DNA of 5,752 nucleotides from an uncultured Micrococcales bacterium (GTDB lineage Bacteria > Actinomycetota > Actinomycetes > S36-B12 > GCA-2699445): contig CAIWTL010000647.1 in NCBI GenBank assembly GCA_903915555.1, positions 1 through 5,752 on the forward strand, given 5' to 3'. Below, piece by piece: positions 5,192-5,752 of this stretch. The translations under genes were made by a program, and so were the position numbers. Within the stretch, counting starts at the first letter, position 1. Every line of letters starts with the position of its first letter. Below the pieces are notes generated by a model, which saw only the letters and a program-made list of their open reading frames with translations, did no database searches and was not told the DNA's origin.

Positions 5192-5752
5192 GTGACCAAA
5201 ACACTGCGCGTAACAGCGTCATTCCTCACCGTGGCTGCTCTGGCGGTCCCCGCGCTGACCTCCGGTACCGCTCAGGCGGCGCCGAAGTCCCCGACAGCGT
5301 CCACCGTCACCGGTGTGCTCGCGGCCTACACCCTCGTCGTGCCCCCCTCGGTCTCGCCGACCCGGCTCCAGGCCAGGGCCGTGATCCCCCATGGGGTGCC
5401 GTGCCCCAAACTCGATGTGACGGATGCCAAGGGCACCGTCACCCATGTCGCGATGACGAAGCGGGTCCCCGCCGCGACGACGGTGTCGGCGTTCGCGAGT
5501 CTGCGTGCCTGTGAGGCGAATCTCCCCAAGGACGCCACCAAGGCGTCGGTGCAGGGCCGCAAGGTTCCGGCTGCACTACCCGCGAAGTTCGACCGAATCG
5601 CGATGTTCGGTGACACCGGATGCCGGGTCGACGACGATCTGCATCAGGACTGCGCCAGCCCGACGCAGTGGCCGTTGGCGAAGAACGCCAAGGCCATCGC
5701 CAAGGAGAAGGCCGACATCGTCATCTTCACCGGCGACTTCTACTACCGCGAG
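5192..5752 (+). CDS. Exported metallophosphoesterase with purple-acid-phosphatase-type motifs, C-terminus off the window
   Basis: 187 codons are visible, open at the right edge. Residues 1-29 form a clear signal peptide: TKTLR, a hydrophobic core to about 22, and cleavage after TAQA or one residue later. Residues about 30-132 are an unassigned N-terminal region with two cysteines (C71, C107). The calcineurin-like metallophosphatase core begins at about 134 with AMFGDTGCR (D141) and reaches FTGDFYYRE (D182, Y184, Y185). The pair GDxG then GDxxY is the purple acid phosphatase pattern, in which the tyrosine binds the ferric ion; ordinary metallophosphoesterases start with DxH. Two more cysteines (C144, C154) follow the first motif. 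The GNH, VxxH and GHxH motifs would lie beyond the edge, so the family call rests on two of five blocks. The enzyme would hydrolyse phosphate esters outside the membrane. GTG 5192 was chosen because it directly opens the signal peptide. Confidence 0.8.
   Translation, partial: MTKTLRVTASFLTVAALAVPALTSGTAQAAPKSPTASTVTGVLAAYTLVVPPSVSPTRLQARAVIPHGVPCPKLDVTDAKGTVTHVAMTKRVPAATTVSAFASLRACEANLPKDATKASVQGRKVPAALPAKFDRIAMFGDTGCRVDDDLHQDCASPTQWPLAKNAKAIAKEKADIVIFTGDFYYRE

Noticed and set aside
4255..5229. 324-codon minus-strand frame opposite the ligase, glutaredoxin and phosphoesterase genes
   Set aside because: The translation is Arg/Pro/His/Asp-rich with no motif, and it spans three well-supported plus-strand genes.

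Overview
The window is high-GC, gene-dense DNA typical of an Actinomycetota chromosome. GTG starts are common, one junction is a GTGA stop/start overlap, and two starts look leaderless. A HAD-IB phosphatase resembling mycobacterial SerB1 (Rv0505c) lies close to a small glutaredoxin-like protein resembling Rv0508. This suggests the Mycobacteriales (a Gordonia, Dietzia, Williamsia or Rhodococcus type of organism). That placement comes from remembered family features and gene order, not from a search. I recognise no transposase, integrase, CRISPR array, tRNA or rRNA.

Layout. The left half is read on the minus strand. From about 3372 leftwards it holds the HAD-IB phosphatase (3372-2506), a VanZ-RDD two-domain membrane protein that starts 3 nt after the phosphatase stop (2502-1381), a 135-nt gap, and a secreted GH5 cellulase (1245-1). 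The cellulase runs off the left edge inside a Pro/Thr linker. The right half is read on the plus strand from a 42-nt divergent intergenic region. It holds an acyl-CoA ligase (3415-4917), a glutaredoxin-like protein overlapping it by 4 nt (4914-5156), and a secreted metallophosphoesterase with purple-acid-phosphatase-type metal motifs (5192-5752). The last gene is cut by the right edge.

How the genes relate. The phosphatase and VanZ-RDD genes form a tight operon, and the ligase and glutaredoxin genes form another. The two operons fire away from each other from one short regulatory segment. Shared roles in cell-envelope lipid metabolism are plausible for the phosphatase, the membrane protein and the ligase, but this is inference. 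The cellulase and the metallophosphoesterase are exported proteins that probably have their own promoters. The cellulase catalytic domain is very close in motif pattern to Acidothermus E1 (GH5 subfamily 1).

No gap between genes exceeds 135 nt. I see no convincing new multi-gene system. The points most worth checking are the E1-like cellulase, the VanZ-RDD fusion with its same-frame junction to the phosphatase, the compact divergent promoter region, and the purple-acid-phosphatase-like exported enzyme.
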